A stretch of DNA of 64,000 bases from Angiostrongylus vasorum (lineage: Eukaryota > Nematoda > Chromadorea > Rhabditida > Metastrongylidae), in assembly GCA_018806985.1 (NCBI GenBank), contig JADANN010000468.1:2188572-2252571 (forward strand), in the 5' to 3' direction. Under the pieces are notes generated by a model. The model was not told the DNA's origin and did not search any database. It saw nothing but the letters and a program-made list of their open reading frames with translations. The position numbers and the translations under genes are program-made. How positions within the stretch are numbered: position 1 is the first letter of the stretch; each line of letters begins with the position of its first letter. Positions 51,207 through 64,000 of this stretch are shown here, piece after piece.

Positions 51207-54200
51207 ATGCGACGTGAGTTACTAGGATGTGGTTTGTCAGAAGATGGTCAACTTGGACTCGGGAGCAGGAGCTCTGCGTGTGTCAAAATTCCAGAAAAGA
51301 TCGGTAATTTGGTTATTTTTAAAATCTGTCGGTACAGTGTTACACCGTTGTTTTCGTAGTAATGTAAATTAGTGTAGCTCTTTCAGTCTTTGCGTATAAA
51401 AGAGAAATTGTTATTGTTCCAGGTACAGTTGTTTTGAGTTAACACTCAGGTTTTTACGTGCTACTACAACTTTTTATAAATTTATCATTTCTTGGGAAGC
51501 AGTTCTTCCACTTGGTTAATCCCAGCTTCCCAACGGTTTACCTCACCATCGTGGCTGAGAAGTATTTGTCGGTGTCAGGCTGTGACGTACAGCGGGAAGA
51601 TTCATCCCCTCCAGCAAGGTCTTCCAAGCCGAGAAGGAGTCCGGCGTTTTTGTCAGGAAACCCAGCTAGGAATAAACCAATATCAGGATCCACCACCGTC
51701 TTGGTATCAAACTAGTCGCATGGTGGCAACCTGTGAGGATCGCCCTCTGATCCACAAGGGCGACGACTACCTGTGGTAGTGACGACCTGGGGCAGACTTT
51801 GGCCAGGCTGCCCTTAGAATTCCAGGGAACCACAATAGCTAAACCAGCAAATCTCCGAAAAACGGAGATTATGCTGGGGCCCGCACAACCAGTGAAGATG
51901 GGCCATCCAAGTATCCAAGTGACTAAGTAAGGTTAATCCTAGCAACATATGCTACACATGTCTAGTGTAAGAACACATGTACTTCATAATATAAGTAAAC
52001 ACGAATATACCAATGTTCACATACACATGTTCTACGTCAGGGGTACTGATTAGTGTTGTGGATCAACAACATTTGCTATTAGTCCAAATTAACCAGCTGC
52101 ACACCATTTCAAAGAATTCGGCTTCTTTTATAAGTAATTGGCTACGATCGGTTTAGTGGAGGAGATCCATGGGCTTTCTTCGTTATTAATATCTATTTAG
52201 TCGGTGCTCCTATAAACACTAATGGAACAGCCGTGACTAGCATATCATGTGGAGAAAAACACACACTAATATTGGATGAAGGTGGAAAAATGTGGAGTGT
52301 CGGAGGAAACGATAACGGACAACTTGGCAGAGGGGGTCGTGGCCCAGGAAGTTTTACGATTTATCCGGTGTCCTTCAGCAGTGGAGTCCAAATAATACAG
52401 GTAAGAAAGTGTTAAGATGTTGACCAATTGCATGTTAAGATGTTGACCAATTGCCAGTTTCGTTTTTTGATAACGTGCCTGTTTTTTTGAGAACTAGTAT
52501 TGAATTGTTTTTTTATCTAGGTTGCAGCAGGACGCTCTCATTCGTTGGCAGTAGCTGAAGACGGCAGACTTTTTGCGTGGGGTAGCAATGAATATGGACA
52601 ACTCGCCATGCCGCGTGAAATCTCTTGGCAGGAAACACCGAAGTGCGATTCTTCATGGGTTCATCTCTCTACTTTTGTTACCAACTGTTGTGGAAACTTT
52701 TAGTCATTGTTGATTTTGCAGACGTGTGGGGCAGTTGAGCGAAGTTGTTCAAGTTGCATGTGGTCCGCTTCACTGCATAGCTCTGTTAGAAAGTTCGTAC
52801 AATCTTCACTTATTTTTTTTATAGCGTTTTTTTTCATATTTCATGTAAGAATTTGTTAGTTTTTCTGTTGTAATTTCGTTTCTAAATCAATGTTCTACAA
52901 ATGTTTCTGATAAGAGACGCTAGCTTGAACTTTTATGGTATTTTTATTTCATTTAATGTAGAGCTGTTTGTAAAGTCTTCCACAAATTTATTGTAGACTC
53001 GATTCTGCAAAGTTTTACTTCAAGCTGCTGGGAAGCAAACAGATTATCGGATTCTGTCTATTTATTTACCCTTAGAAGCGATTTTTTCTAACAAAATTGA
53101 AGTTACTTAGAACAAGTTTTTCATCTTTTCCGTTGTTACATGAAACTTACTGGTTCCTCACAGGTGGAGCCGTGGCTGTATGGGGTGAACAGGCTGATGG
53201 TGCAATTTTGCATACACCACAAATCGTAACTCAATTAATTGGTATTCCTATTGTCAGAGTGGCTGCTGGTGGTCGTCACTGCGTGGCTGTTTCTGCTGGC
53301 GGTGGCATTTACTCATGGGGTCACAACGAATATGGTCAGCTAGGCACAGGGGACACTTCACCTCGGTCAACACCTTTTTTCTTGGAGGGAATGGGATCAA
53401 TGCACATCATCGAGGCGTATTGTGGCGACTCACATACACTTCTGCTTTCGGAAGAAGGACGTCTGTTTGCGTTTGGTTCTGACGCTCAAGGTCAAATTGG
53501 TGGAGGAAAACAGTAAAGACTTGCACTTCTAGTTTCTTTTTTTGAACAGCCCATCTCTAAAAATTATGACTTTCATACAGTTCTCTTTCTTGAAATATGA
53601 AAGATTGATCGTTTTTATTTCATTTCTTTACCGTGAACTTTGGATTCTTTTCTTTTGCTTTGTGTTTCATGTGACGTTGCTTGGATTCTGAAGTATTCTG
53701 GTTTTTTATATTGAAATCAGTGTCACATTCACCACATTTGCTTTTCTTTGGTTCAGACTGGACAAGCATACGAGTCCGTCTGCTGTAGTGGAATTGATGG
53801 GAAGTACAGTGACAAGAGTTGCTTGTGGACGGTGTGTTACATTTTTTAAATCTTTGACTGTTCAGTGAAGGAACACTGCTTCGTGTTTATTCTTTCGTAC
53901 CGTGTCTGTTATAGTGATTAGGCTTTGCATAATTTTTTTTTCTCACTAAAATCTGTGTTGCAGAAATCGTATTTTACTATTTCAAGCATGTGCTTGATGC
54001 ATCCGATTTAAGTAGTAGCTATGACCATTTTTACCAAAACGGTGAACAGTGTCCTCCATTTGCTACGTTTTTGGTGTAATCAGGAGAAAAAAACAAACAG
54101 TGTCGTGAAATTTGTTTAGAAATCATTCACTCGTCGTCATTGGAGGTCGATTGTACCCATTTGGCCAGAACGCCAATGGTCAACTGGGTAACGGACTAGC

Positions 54201-57200
54201 AGTAAATCAAACAGTACCGCGACAAACCGAGGAACTCGACCACGTAGTTGCTGTATTCGCTGGATTCGACCAGTCTTTTATCATACGTGCTGTTGGCGCA
54301 CCTGTATGTTTCATTTTGAAATACCTGCATTTTTGATGGGACTGGTGCGAGGTTGTTACACTAAATTTATTACTTTGATTCTGGATGATGAAATGTCACC
54401 TACATCATTCATAGCCTAAATCACTCATTTTCCCATTCATTGTCCATTGACGCAATTCAGTAGCAGTAAAGCTTCCATTTGTCCGTTTCTCAGGCAAAAG
54501 TGGCTTGGTGTGTTGTGTTCGCCGTATGATTTGCTGAACATCTTTAGTTGGTTTTCGGCATCTTGCCATACATAGCAGTGTTTATGAACTGTGCTTGACG
54601 ACATAGACCTGAGTTCTGTGTCGTTAAGGCAGGAAGAATCTATAGTCGAAGAGGTGAAAATGGGTTCTTGATGGTGCAAGCTCTGCATTCCTATAGTTTT
54701 CGCCTAATAGTTGTTGCTATACCGTTCATTATGTTGCTTTTTCGACTTAGATACATATAGCTGGAGCATTCATGACTATTTATTCCGTTGACTAACAAGG
54801 GCATATCACAGGTTAATCGGTGTTTTACGAACATCGTTTGCTTGGAAATCCACCAACGATTCATCTTTCCACAAGTACTATAGTTTTTTTTTGCTGGTCA
54901 ACTTCCATTCTCATTTGCTCCCATTCCATTATCCAAATGACATTTTTGAGAGTAGTTATTAATTATTTTAGCTTGGTAATATCGCTTTCTCAAAGCCCAT
55001 CTCTTGCGTCAATGATAACGTAGTTGTATATTGGTGAAACCTTGATTGCGAAGTAGATGTGTAATCTTGAAGGGTCTTTGTATACTGACTGGGAAGATCT
55101 TGAATCTCTTGAGCCTTTATGACCGCTTATGTATTAAGTTTAAGTCAGTGATGGTAAGGTATCCTTTATTCTCGTGATACATCACCGAGTTTTCTTTTTG
55201 TGTAAATATGTGCTGAAACGTTGTAGGCTCCCTCTATTGATTGTGTACAAAAAGCAACAGGCTGTTGAAGAAGTACTTCTGCAGTGTCGTTATCGCTGTC
55301 TCTTTTTATGCAGCAGCGTGTTCTCCATAGTTTTTAATTGAATGCAAACTATGCATTCTGATAGGTAGTGTATGGAGAGAAGGCATTGTATTGACAAAGA
55401 GCTCTCGAAACGTTCTTCAAATGTTAGGGACTACTTCCTTATACAGCTGGTAATGTGGTAGTACGATAATTCGTGGATTAGACAGCATGTGGTATACCGA
55501 GAGACAAAACGATTAGGACGAGATATTCCTTTTCCTGGCTTCATATGAGGCACTTGGACGCAGTTTCCAAAGAGGAAGTAGATTTCGTAGGCTATTTTCT
55601 CCATTGACCTTCTGGATTTAGTAACTGTTCCGTCTGGACGTCCCACTGCGTCCAACATCTTAGTATTCTAATTGGCAAAGGCTCTGCCAACATTGTGAGT
55701 GCTGTTGGGAGCCTCATGAAGTTTTATTTTATTAGCACTATCGTCTAGACATCTAGTGAACCGGTTATATTCCTCATTCGATGTTGTCGGTAACGGCAAC
55801 TTTCCAAAAATCGGCTACAATTGTGAACGATTTCCGTTTTTCAGTGATTTTCGACCTTCATTATGTGTATTTTGTGATACTTTCTACTTTCTATTAAAAA
55901 GATATTGCATTAAGGAGATAATTTGATCCTATTTTAGATTTCGGACCAACTGTGACACCAGTTAACTTAAACCTTTGATAACAACGGTATGCTGCATTGA
56001 GAAACACCCACTTCCAAAGTTTAGAGGAGGGTTTTTGAAATTGAATTACCACGAACTACCTGAGTTTCATTCTATTTTAATCCATGAATTCAAAAATTAA
56101 GCTCTTGAGACGTCCTTTAGGTCCATATTTGGTCTTCAGTTACCAGTGGTCTTATAGAATGTGTGATATCATTTGTGTAACCACTGAAAATCCATATGGA
56201 GTGCTCCTCCTTCATGAGTCTTCATCTTGACCTAATGTTATTGCTCGAAGACGTCCGATTCCGTTCGTCATTTGTACAAATTAATCAGTGTACGTGATGA
56301 AGCTGGCACTTATGGACATATCAACGCTGCCGCTTCTACGACTCCCTTTTTTAGATAAACATTCCTCCGGTGGTCAGGTTTAGTGGACGATATCCTTTTT
56401 TCTTGACCGGTCAGATGACGCATTAGACAATCTTCTTACTCTTCATCGTCAGTTCCTCAACGGAACATTCAGATGTCGATTTCCGTGAATGGTCAACGCA
56501 AATAGTCACCATACTCCTTCCAGACATATGTAGTATAGAATGATCCTGAGATTTCCGCAGTTTCTTCCTATTCGTCCAAATCATCATCGTCGTTTGAGTA
56601 GCTTTTTTCGAGTAACAGATCTGCGTTACATTTCTTTTGATGTTTTCGTTTTCCCTGAATTATTTTGTTGGTGTTAGCGCTTAATCCTGACGGGAACCTT
56701 GCCGAACTCTGGCGTGGAAGCAGCAGAGCTTACTCAAGGATCGCACTACGGTCCTATCCTCCTGAGAGTAGACGAGGACCCTAGTTATTGAAGGAATTTG
56801 CTAGCTATGTAACACGTACTTCTCAGTCACTTGATTGGAGGCTTTAGTGCAGATTGATGTCCAAAGCACAATGAAAAAATACGCATACCTCCAGGCACGT
56901 ATGAGTGAATATGTGTCTTCACATAAATAAAGCATGCGTTAAACCAGTGCAGCTAGATAGACGCTTCATTCCTTAAATCAGCATTGTCTGAAGGAAAGTA
57001 TAAGGTGGCTTTTTGCTTTTCGTTTACCACTCTTCGGCAAATACAGATGGTCCACGTAGTCTGGGTACTAGTCGATTGGAAATTAGTCAGAAAAGGGGAT
57101 CAGGAGATGTAATTTTTATGTAGTTGATGGTCCAGAGACTCGATAGGATACAGTTAGTCTCTCCGACATTTCTTATCGCGCACTTGAGCATCTCTTTGCT

Positions 57201-60200
57201 TTCTTCTAGCTAGAGAGAAGGTACGCTCATTTTCTGTTTGGGATCGTCTATACTGCTTTTGAGAAGTCCTAAAGCGAGATTTACCTTATGTAGATACTCC
57301 ATATTGGTTACACCTCATCTGCAAACCAAGTAGTTAATCGGACTTTGTGAAGGTGAAATCTGCCTTAACATCATTAGTGTCAATTAGGCGTTATGTAACC
57401 ACATCCTTTCTGTTCATCAAGAATACAAAGACAATTATCAATGCCTAGATTAGTAGAAGCGGGGTTAGAAACTGTTTTTTTTTTACGTTTCTTTATCTTC
57501 AATTATTCTACTATTCCAGGTGTCAACTGCTGGACCTAACTATCCACTACGAACACCAACGTTCCTAAGTAAAGCTAGAGTACTCAACTTACTGGCTCGA
57601 CATGAGAAGCTTGACCTCATCGGGTTTGTTGTCCATGTTTGTTGGCTGAACAAAGTTGGAAAACAAAACAAAGAACTTTGAAAACATGGAAAGTTGGATT
57701 ATGGAATAGCAGCATTGTTCGAATCATACTGTGAAGTAAGGGTGTTGACGAAAGACGGCATTTTTACAGTCCTGGTGCCAACTTTGTAGATTTTTTGGCA
57801 CTTCAGGCTCCTCGAATCGGTTTTCTCCTCGGTTAGTTGTATAAATGGATCGTTTTTATATCAGTGCGAACAGCGATTTCTTTACGAAAGGAATAATTTT
57901 GGAGTTAACTTGGATGATGTAATGGAAACGTTTGGTGCCTTGGAAGAGTCGAGTGATGCTCGTCAGTACGGAGAACTGATAATTGATTGCTGTCATATGT
58001 CAGTATTCCGAGATGATTTCAATCCAGTAATCGTTACATCTATCGAACCACTTCATGTATATTTAATACTTGTATGGGTACATGTATTTGTGACGAATGT
58101 AACGAGAGATGTAGTGGCCCGACTGCATCAGCCGTTCGCTGAGTCCATAACAAGACTTCGACCGGCTCTCCGGAATTCGCTAGAAAAGTGGTGGGTCAAT
58201 TTGCCGGTGCGCCATTTTAACCGTTTTACAAAAGCAATGTTATCAGCTGTCAGATGTCTAGTGAGGGACAAAGTTGATCCGAGCAAGTGCCGCAAATTCC
58301 TGGATATCCTTGCCTCATTGTGTGCGATTAATAAGGTTGTGGTTATTGTTGATATTGCTTTAATTTGAGGTGTTTTTCCCGTTTGATCATTTAATGTTGA
58401 CATTCCGATGTATTAACATTGCAATGTTTTTAGGTTACTAACAAGATTCCATTGGAAAAGTTCTACATTCACGAACTTGCTGATAATTACAATCTCAAGA
58501 TGGATTATGTGAAGTGGGCTAGAGCTCAAGTAAATGAATTTTTTAAATTATATTTTGAATTTTGAATTGAATATGTGTGTAAGTGAATTTTGTGAGAACA
58601 GTAGTTTTGAAACTGACCATCGTTTAACCTCAGTGCTATAATAATCAAAATTTGTTTATATTGTTGAGCTTACACGAGATTAATATGAGATGCTTATTCT
58701 GCTGACGTTTCGACGCCTTCATCTCGCATCGAACCGAATCTTCCTCAGTTGAGCATCTCGAACGAGCCGAAAATACGCGGGACGCTCTTTTATGCAGGGC
58801 GGCTGTTGTTGATATGATTATCCGTTGATAACAATTTCTTTTTCAACGGATAATCCACCCTGCAGCAGTCGGTATTTTGTTAGCTTCACATGGCAAATAG
58901 AAAAACAATAATTTTGAAACCGACCGTCATTTAACCTCGGTATAATAATAATCAACATTTGTTTGTTTGTCGGAACAGTTCTTATGTTAGTTTTTACTGG
59001 TTTATCATAATTGAACAGTCTTAAATTTTATAATGATTAATGCTTAGGAAGACAAAGGATCTCAGGTCACATGTTGGTCCAACTACCCATTTCTTATGAA
59101 CGCAGCTGCAAAAGGGGAACTGTTATATGTCGAGGCAATCATCTCCATGCAGGTTTGCATCTTTATTCCTTCCATCTGTCTTTTTCATTTTTTTTCTTGC
59201 TTCCGCTTTTCTCTGTATGTCTAATACGCTTTTGTTTGATACTATTTTTTAGACATCAATTAATGGTGCTCGTTTGAACCTTTTCGGTTTTAATCTCTTC
59301 ATCGAACAGCCATTTTTCGAATTAACAGTACGGCGGCAGCATATTGTTCAGGACACCATTAACGGACTTCTGAACTCTGACAGACGATATTTACAGCGAC
59401 CTCTAAAAGTCCAGTTTATGGGTGAGGACGCCGAGGATGCGGGTGGTGTACAAAAAGAGTTCTTTATGATTTTATTTCAAAAACTTTTACAGTCGGAGTG
59501 GGTCAATTTGGCGAAATATTTTGTTTTGATCCACGTTCGTCTATTGATTGGTGTATCTTTCATGAAGGAGATATTTTTCAGATATGGAATGTTTATTGAG
59601 GATCCTGACTCGCATTTAGTGTGGTTTAGTGGATATGACGTTCAAGAAGTGCATTACTATAAAATGGTTGGAATCCTTTGTGGATTAGCAGTCTACAATT
59701 CCGTCCTTGTGGCTTTTCCATTCCCTTTGGCGGTTTATAAGATGCTTCTCGACCAGCGGCCGACTTTAGAAGATCTAACAGAATTGAGTCCTGTCGAAGG
59801 TCGAAGTCTTCAAGAACTACTGGATTATCAGGGCGACGATTTCGAGTTAAGTCCAAATTTTTGCACAACAACTTGCAAAAAATAGAGTGTAATAGATATA
59901 TGAAATATTAGAACTTTTCTCCAAAGTTGCGAGAAAAATTGTTTCAAATTACTTTTTTTAGAAAGGAATGAGTAGTAAATAATGTGAGAACGGTTTGGTC
60001 AGAAAAGTTACCAAGTAGTTCTACAAATTTTATATAACCATATTTATTTTTAGGACGTTTTCTGTCTAAACTTCACGATTTCCTACGCTGCGTTCGGCAG
60101 TACGGCAACAATGGAGTTAAAACCTGATGGAGCCAATATACCTGTCACTCAGTCCAACAAAACTAGCTATGTGGAAGTAAGTTCCATGGGTTTTTTTTGT

Positions 60201-62873
60201 GTTTAATTCTGCTTATCGAACTTGCTGTCCATCAGTCTAAAGTATTTCTGTGTGAATTGAGAAGGAGAGTGTTATGATTAATGTTCTATCAAGCTCTTTA
60301 TTTTGATGAAGACAAATCGATTAAAAGACTAGACATACAAAAAGTTATTTCAACCCTCACGTCCGTACGGTTTAAGAAAACTTTTTTATGTGTTTCCCGG
60401 ACTGTGTCGTCATCGTGAAAGATGTTTAATTCATGTCAAAATAGTTTCTTTCCACTTCCTACCCCCCTTATTCTTAGTATTATGGGCTTCCACAAACTTT
60501 TTTAAAGCGCGTATAATCATTATATCTGGTCAAATTCGAATATGATTCATTAACACTCTCGTGACGATGCCCAATCTCGGGTTTTTTGCGAACTGGACGT
60601 CGACTAATTTTTAGTCGTTATAGGCCTGCAGCTTTTTCGAAAATAAATAACAATTTCTTAATAACGAGGGATCTTCATGGGTTGTGAACACGAGTGGATC
60701 GTGGAACAGACTTCGGTCCCTTATTCTGTTTGCGAATAATGCTTATGATGCATCCTCGCAACGGTTTACGGCCTCATCATGTCTGGGACACGTTCTTGGG
60801 TGTCGGGCTGCGAAGTACTGCTGAGGGATTCATCCCCTGGGTTTCCCAAGCTGAGAAAGAGTCAGGTGTTTCCACCAGGAAGCACAGCCCAGCTAAGGGT
60901 AAACCAACACCGGGATCCATCGTCGTCCTGGTACCAAACAAGTCACATGGTGACAAATCTCCCGCTGTTCACACAAGGGCTGCGACTGCCTGTTATGGTG
61001 ACGACCTGGGGCAGACTTTGGCCAGGTTGACGTCGGAATTCCAGGGAACCACAATGGCTAAACCAGCAAATCTCCGAAAAAGTGGAGATTGTGCTGGGGC
61101 CCGCACAACTAGTGATGACGGGCCAAGTATCAACTACCAAGTGTTGTAGTCCATGCAAACACAGTACTTTCAGCATTTGGAAGTGTTTTGCAATTTATGG
61201 GTATCTGTTTTAGGATTTCTTTAGGCCTGCACACTCTGTGCGATTGCTATCACTGATTACAGCAATTAGAATTGAAATAGTCTTTTTTTACTCTTTATTT
61301 TCTTATGCGACCCTTCTCTCACATCTACTGTGCAGATCCCAGCACCTCTCGCATTTGATTCGTTGCCTCGCATCTATCATCAGTTCACAGTTGGATTGCG
61401 GAGAATGCTTTTTCCCGGGCAAGTCCGGTACCAATTTCTCCATCTCGGAGGAACGAGAGGCTTGGTGAGCTCGGGATGGAATCGAACCAACACCATGCAC
61501 TTGATGGCCGGTATCACTACCACTGTGCCACCCGCTCCCTGTCTTGTATATGTATAGAGCCATGTGTAGTATTGAAACGCATAAATCTCCTGTATACTTC
61601 TAATTGCGGAATAGAGGTTTTGCCGATTAACACCCTACTTAGCAGCTGTGCTCTACAAGCCACTCATTGGTAACAAGATGCATGGGAAATTAAAATAATT
61701 ATGTGTTAAAGTATTTCTTATGTTTTCTACGAGGCGTCTTTAACATCTGCTTTGCGGCTGTCAGCACTTCTTACGTTCACATGTGTTGAAATAAACGACT
61801 AGAAGGGAAATGAAACTTATAATTGTAGTACCTCCCAACGGTTTACCGCCCTAATCGTGGGTGGGAGGTGTTCTTGGGTGTCGAACTGCGGTGTACGGCG
61901 GGAGCATTTATCTCCCCGGCAAGGCCGTCTAGGCTGAGAAGGAGTCTGGCGCTTCCATCAGGAAGCCGAGCTAAGAGTAAACCAGTACCAGGATCCACAA
62001 CCGTCCTGGTATCAAAGTCGCATGGTGGCAAATCTCCCTTTGATCCACAAGGGCTGCGACTGCCTGTAGTAGTGAAGACCTGCGGCAGACTTTGGCCAGG
62101 CTAACCTCGGTATTCCAGGCAACCACAGTGGTTTAGCCAGCGAATCTCCGAAAGGTGGAGATTATGCTAGGGACCGCACAACCAGTGAGGACAGGCCGTT
62201 TAAGTAAGCATCGAGTATAATTGTCATATCCGCCACTCCCGCAAAATCTGTATGACACCTGTAGATGTCACTTGTTGCAAGACTTAAACTTCATGAATGA
62301 CAAGTGATCACTTCATGAACCAACAATGTACGAGCCATTTTTTAAGCTATAATAATAAAGGATAAAGCTCTCGGCGTTGATCAATCCTTGAGGGATGCGC
62401 CATGACTTCATTAAATATTGTTGGAGGTGATTGAATGCATATCTGGCCTTTACAATGATTCGCGATGGCATACCGATGTATCGAGCCAGTGCTGCTATCC
62501 TCCCATACAAGTCTGGTTCCAATTTGCCAACCCTGGCGGGATGAAAGGCTTGGTGAGCCGTGGGCGCGGGGATCGATTCCACGTATGTGTTGCAGCGGCG
62601 CCTCCATCCACTGCTCCACGCGCGCCCTATATGCCGATAGAAAAATTAATTAGTACAACACTTTTAATACGTGTGATTTATTCTACTCTTCAGCGTTACG
62701 TTCATCATCGCCTGTGTATCGGTCGTTATGGTGAAGTTGAACGACAGGCAGCAGCGTTCCGTGATGGGTTCAAGATGGTGCTGAATAGTCGTATCATTGC
62801 CTTCTTTCAGCCACGAGAACTTATGGAACTAGTTGTTGGCAATGAAAACTACGACTGGTCGGAATTGCGCAAG
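51207..62873 (+). CDS. HERC4: HERC4-like RCC1/HECT E3 ubiquitin ligase, 3' end outside
   Basis: Ubiquitin ligase with an N-terminal RCC1-like propeller and C-terminal HECT domain. Exons: 51207-51303, 52201-52400, 52521-52642, 52722-52792, 53164-53512, 53757-53831, 54120-54303, 57520-57623, 57807-58335, 58434-58529, 59048-59152, 59253-59491, 59582-59845, 60054-60176 and 62694-62873. The propeller is seen in repeated GxxHxLxL..G..xxWGxNxxGQLG units (SWGHNEYGQLGTGD, FGQNANGQLGNG). HECT N-lobe: GEDAEDAGGVQKEFF, YGMFIEDPDSHLVWF, GILCGLAVYNSV, LLDYQGDD and NENYDWSEL. The catalytic-Cys C-lobe is not in the window. The exon 13/14 junction (59845/60054) is one base short of phase. Introns carry at least seven repeats, and the 3.2-kb intron 7 holds an RTE remnant. 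HERC3/4 subtype is by overall similarity; the neighbour NSUN2 fits C. elegans synteny. Confidence 0.9.
51522..51930 (+). repeat. Rep-2 full-length copy in HERC4 intron 1
   Basis: 'cttcccaacggtttacc', 'ccaccaccgtcttggtatc', 'tggggcagactttggccagg' and 'ctccgaaaaacggagattatgc' in order, ending 'ccaagtgactaag'. Confidence 0.9.
54437..55130 (-). mobile_element. RTE fragment in HERC4 intron 7
   Basis: On -, VNGINSHECSSYMYLSR near 54770 matches the NGxxISECxSYxYLGRE block of the RTE remnants above; similar RT and C-terminal traces flank it. Heavily decayed, ~700 bp recognisable. Confidence 0.65.
55131..57519. other. Rest of HERC4 intron 7, no gene
   Basis: Possibly more decayed RTE sequence, but no motif I can name. 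No credible exon between 54303 and 57520. Confidence 0.4.
58662..58900. mobile_element. MITE-1 copy in HERC4 intron 10
   Basis: 'gagcttacacgagattaatat..ctgctgacgtttcgacg', then a perfect inner hairpin of ATTATCCGTTGA..TCAACGGATAAT at about 58820-58853. Confidence 0.75.
60755..61145 (+). repeat. Rep-2 full-length copy in HERC4 intron 14
   Basis: 'ctcgcaacggtttacggcctcat' to 'gatgacgggccaagtatc', with all internal family blocks. The 151-codon frame across it is not a gene. Confidence 0.9.
61326..61553 (-). repeat. SINE-C copy, tRNA-derived
   Basis: On - the head is GGGTGGCACAGTGGTAGTGA (A-box) and GGTTCGATTCC (perfect B-box). The body then differs from SINE-A apart from the 'gagatggagaaattggtacc' block. 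Only one clear copy in the window, plus a tail trace near 27340. Confidence 0.75.
61828..62205 (+). repeat. Rep-2 full-length copy in HERC4 intron 14
   Basis: 'cctcccaacggtttaccgccc..cgtgggtgggagg' forms a terminal hairpin. The family body follows and ends 'gaggacaggccgtttaagta'. Second Rep-2 in the same intron. Confidence 0.9.
62355..62630 (-). repeat. SINE-A copy in HERC4 intron 14
   Basis: Reverse complement of the SINE-A body, with the head at 'ccactgctccacgcgcgcc' and B-box 'gggatcgattccacg' on +. It ends only ~65 bp before the next exon. Confidence 0.9.
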
Positions 62874-64000
62874 GTCGGTTTATCTATGTTTTAGGTGGCT
62901 TGGTTAGTTTGGTGTTGTGCCTTAGTCTAGTTCACTTTGTGTCATTGTTTGACGTGGTTTTCTCGCTGGTTGAGTGTCTTGTTCTTCTGCTCGTCTGGAT
63001 TTTGTCAGAGAGGTGCTTCAAATTAGACGCCGGTTTAGATGCCGTTTTCATGTTTTTTTTATTCAAATGTTGCTTTGAGGGTTAATTTCTTGTATATTCC
63101 ACGGCAAGCACATTTTTTAGAAGGATAGCTTTTATTTAGTGATTCAGCTAAGTATTATCAGTTTGTTAAAAAAAAATTGTTGCTCGTATTACCATCGTAT
63201 TTAGAATCTTGAAATTTGTGGAAAACAATACCATAGATTAGCAGATTGCGGAAAAGGGTAGCTACCGTTTGCGGAATTCGGTTGTTCTTGGTCGTCAATA
63301 GTGTCCTTCTTCCAGTAATTTTTTATCCAATTCTATTTTTTATTGAAGCAAGTTTTTTATAAGATGTTACAATTTGCATTTATACAGCTCAACGGTGTAA
63401 ACTGCTGTAAAATGCATTGTGGTTACATATGGAGGTGTCTTTCTGTCAACAATCTTGGTGGTAAAGGCGATTACTAAAGGGAACTGGCTTTTTTTCCATT
63501 TGATTGTCTTTGTCTTCGCAGTTTAATATGATAGGTGTGTTTGTGAGTCATGTTAAACTGTAAACCGATGCCAGATGTGGGCAAATTGTTGCTGTTGCTG
63601 CGTCCATCAACTTCAACGAATGGAGCGGGAGTGTGTTATTTATGGTGGGCATGAACAACTCAAATGCTGTAGAGAACGACATGTTGTTATCTGCGTTCTG
63701 AAATGACTACAGTTATCGTTTCATCTTAATTCGTCCTCATGTCGTTGGGACATTGAAATTTGCTGTGGCTTCGGATTGAACGAGCACCACATTAATTATT
63801 TGCACCACATTAAAATGTAATACTTCGTTTTATACTATTTTGAAAATCTGTTGCACTAATGGATTCTCGTGATAAAAAAAACTTTTGTGAAAAAAAATGA
63901 ACATAAGTGCAGATATAAAACGTTGCTTAAAAAAAGAGCGGGTTTAGAGAACTCGGTAGCAGAGATTGAAAAACCACCGGACACTCGAAAACGCCAGCTA
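62874..64000. other. HERC4 intron or downstream, no exon seen
   Basis: AT-rich, with T runs. I could not find the exon that should follow NENYDWSELRK, nor the HECT catalytic segment, so these lie beyond the window. Confidence 0.5.

Noticed and set aside
57660..57806. Alternative HERC4 exon 9 start near GIAALFESYCEV
   Set aside because: The frame meets a TAG before the conserved block; the acceptor before 57807 joins in phase and aligns better.
60694..61149. 151-codon frame on +
   Set aside because: Entirely within a Rep-2 copy in a HERC4-like intron.

Overview
The window looks like nuclear DNA of a nematode, most likely a clade V strongylid (hookworm or relative). The host genes have many short exons with GT..TTTCAG-type introns. 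Several start codons lie within a few bases of a splice-acceptor-like AG with no upstream exon, as expected for spliced-leader trans-splicing. The closest relatives I recognise for UPF1, NSUN2 and the HERC4-type ligase lie together on C. elegans chromosome I. The species assignment is inference; the exon structures were read by hand from the sequence.

Layout. 1-9.3 kb is repeats: a decayed RTE-type non-LTR retrotransposon on +, a palindromic MITE and tRNA-derived SINEs. 9.3-14.9 kb holds two tandem short-chain dehydrogenase/reductase (SDR) genes. 15.8-18.8 kb holds a two-LIM-domain gene. Part of that gene (16953-18149) recurs in inverted orientation at 21228-22427, with SINE and Penelope-like remnants between the arms. 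23.3-29.1 kb on - holds MRPS27 (mitochondrial ribosome) and, just upstream, a HINFP-like C2H2 zinc-finger factor whose largest intron carries a dead mariner. 31.0-35.6 kb on - is a pile of broken RTE fragments. 39.2-62.9 kb on + is a gene-dense block: UPF1/smg-2 (nonsense-mediated decay helicase), NSUN2 (RNA cytosine-5 methyltransferase), and a HERC4-like RCC1/HECT ubiquitin ligase that runs off the right edge before its catalytic cysteine.

Repeats. Three tRNA-derived SINE types (called SINE-A, SINE-B and SINE-C here), a roughly 400-bp family (Rep-2) and a MITE family (MITE-1) account for most of the rest. They interrupt introns of the host genes, but I saw none inside a conserved coding exon.

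Main point of interest. The two arms of the inverted duplication are nearly identical except for one patch of about 195 bp. There, 23 of 23 substitutions go the same way: T in the intact LIM copy, C in the inverted copy, which is A to G on the window's + strand. This is a strand-specific hypermutation signature, like A-to-I editing of a hairpin or deamination, fixed in DNA. Second, several otherwise intact conserved genes carry single-base offsets, most of them in homopolymers. This suggests residual assembly error, or much less likely real decay. Third, two introns appear to use GC donors, one of them fixed by zinc-finger spacing.
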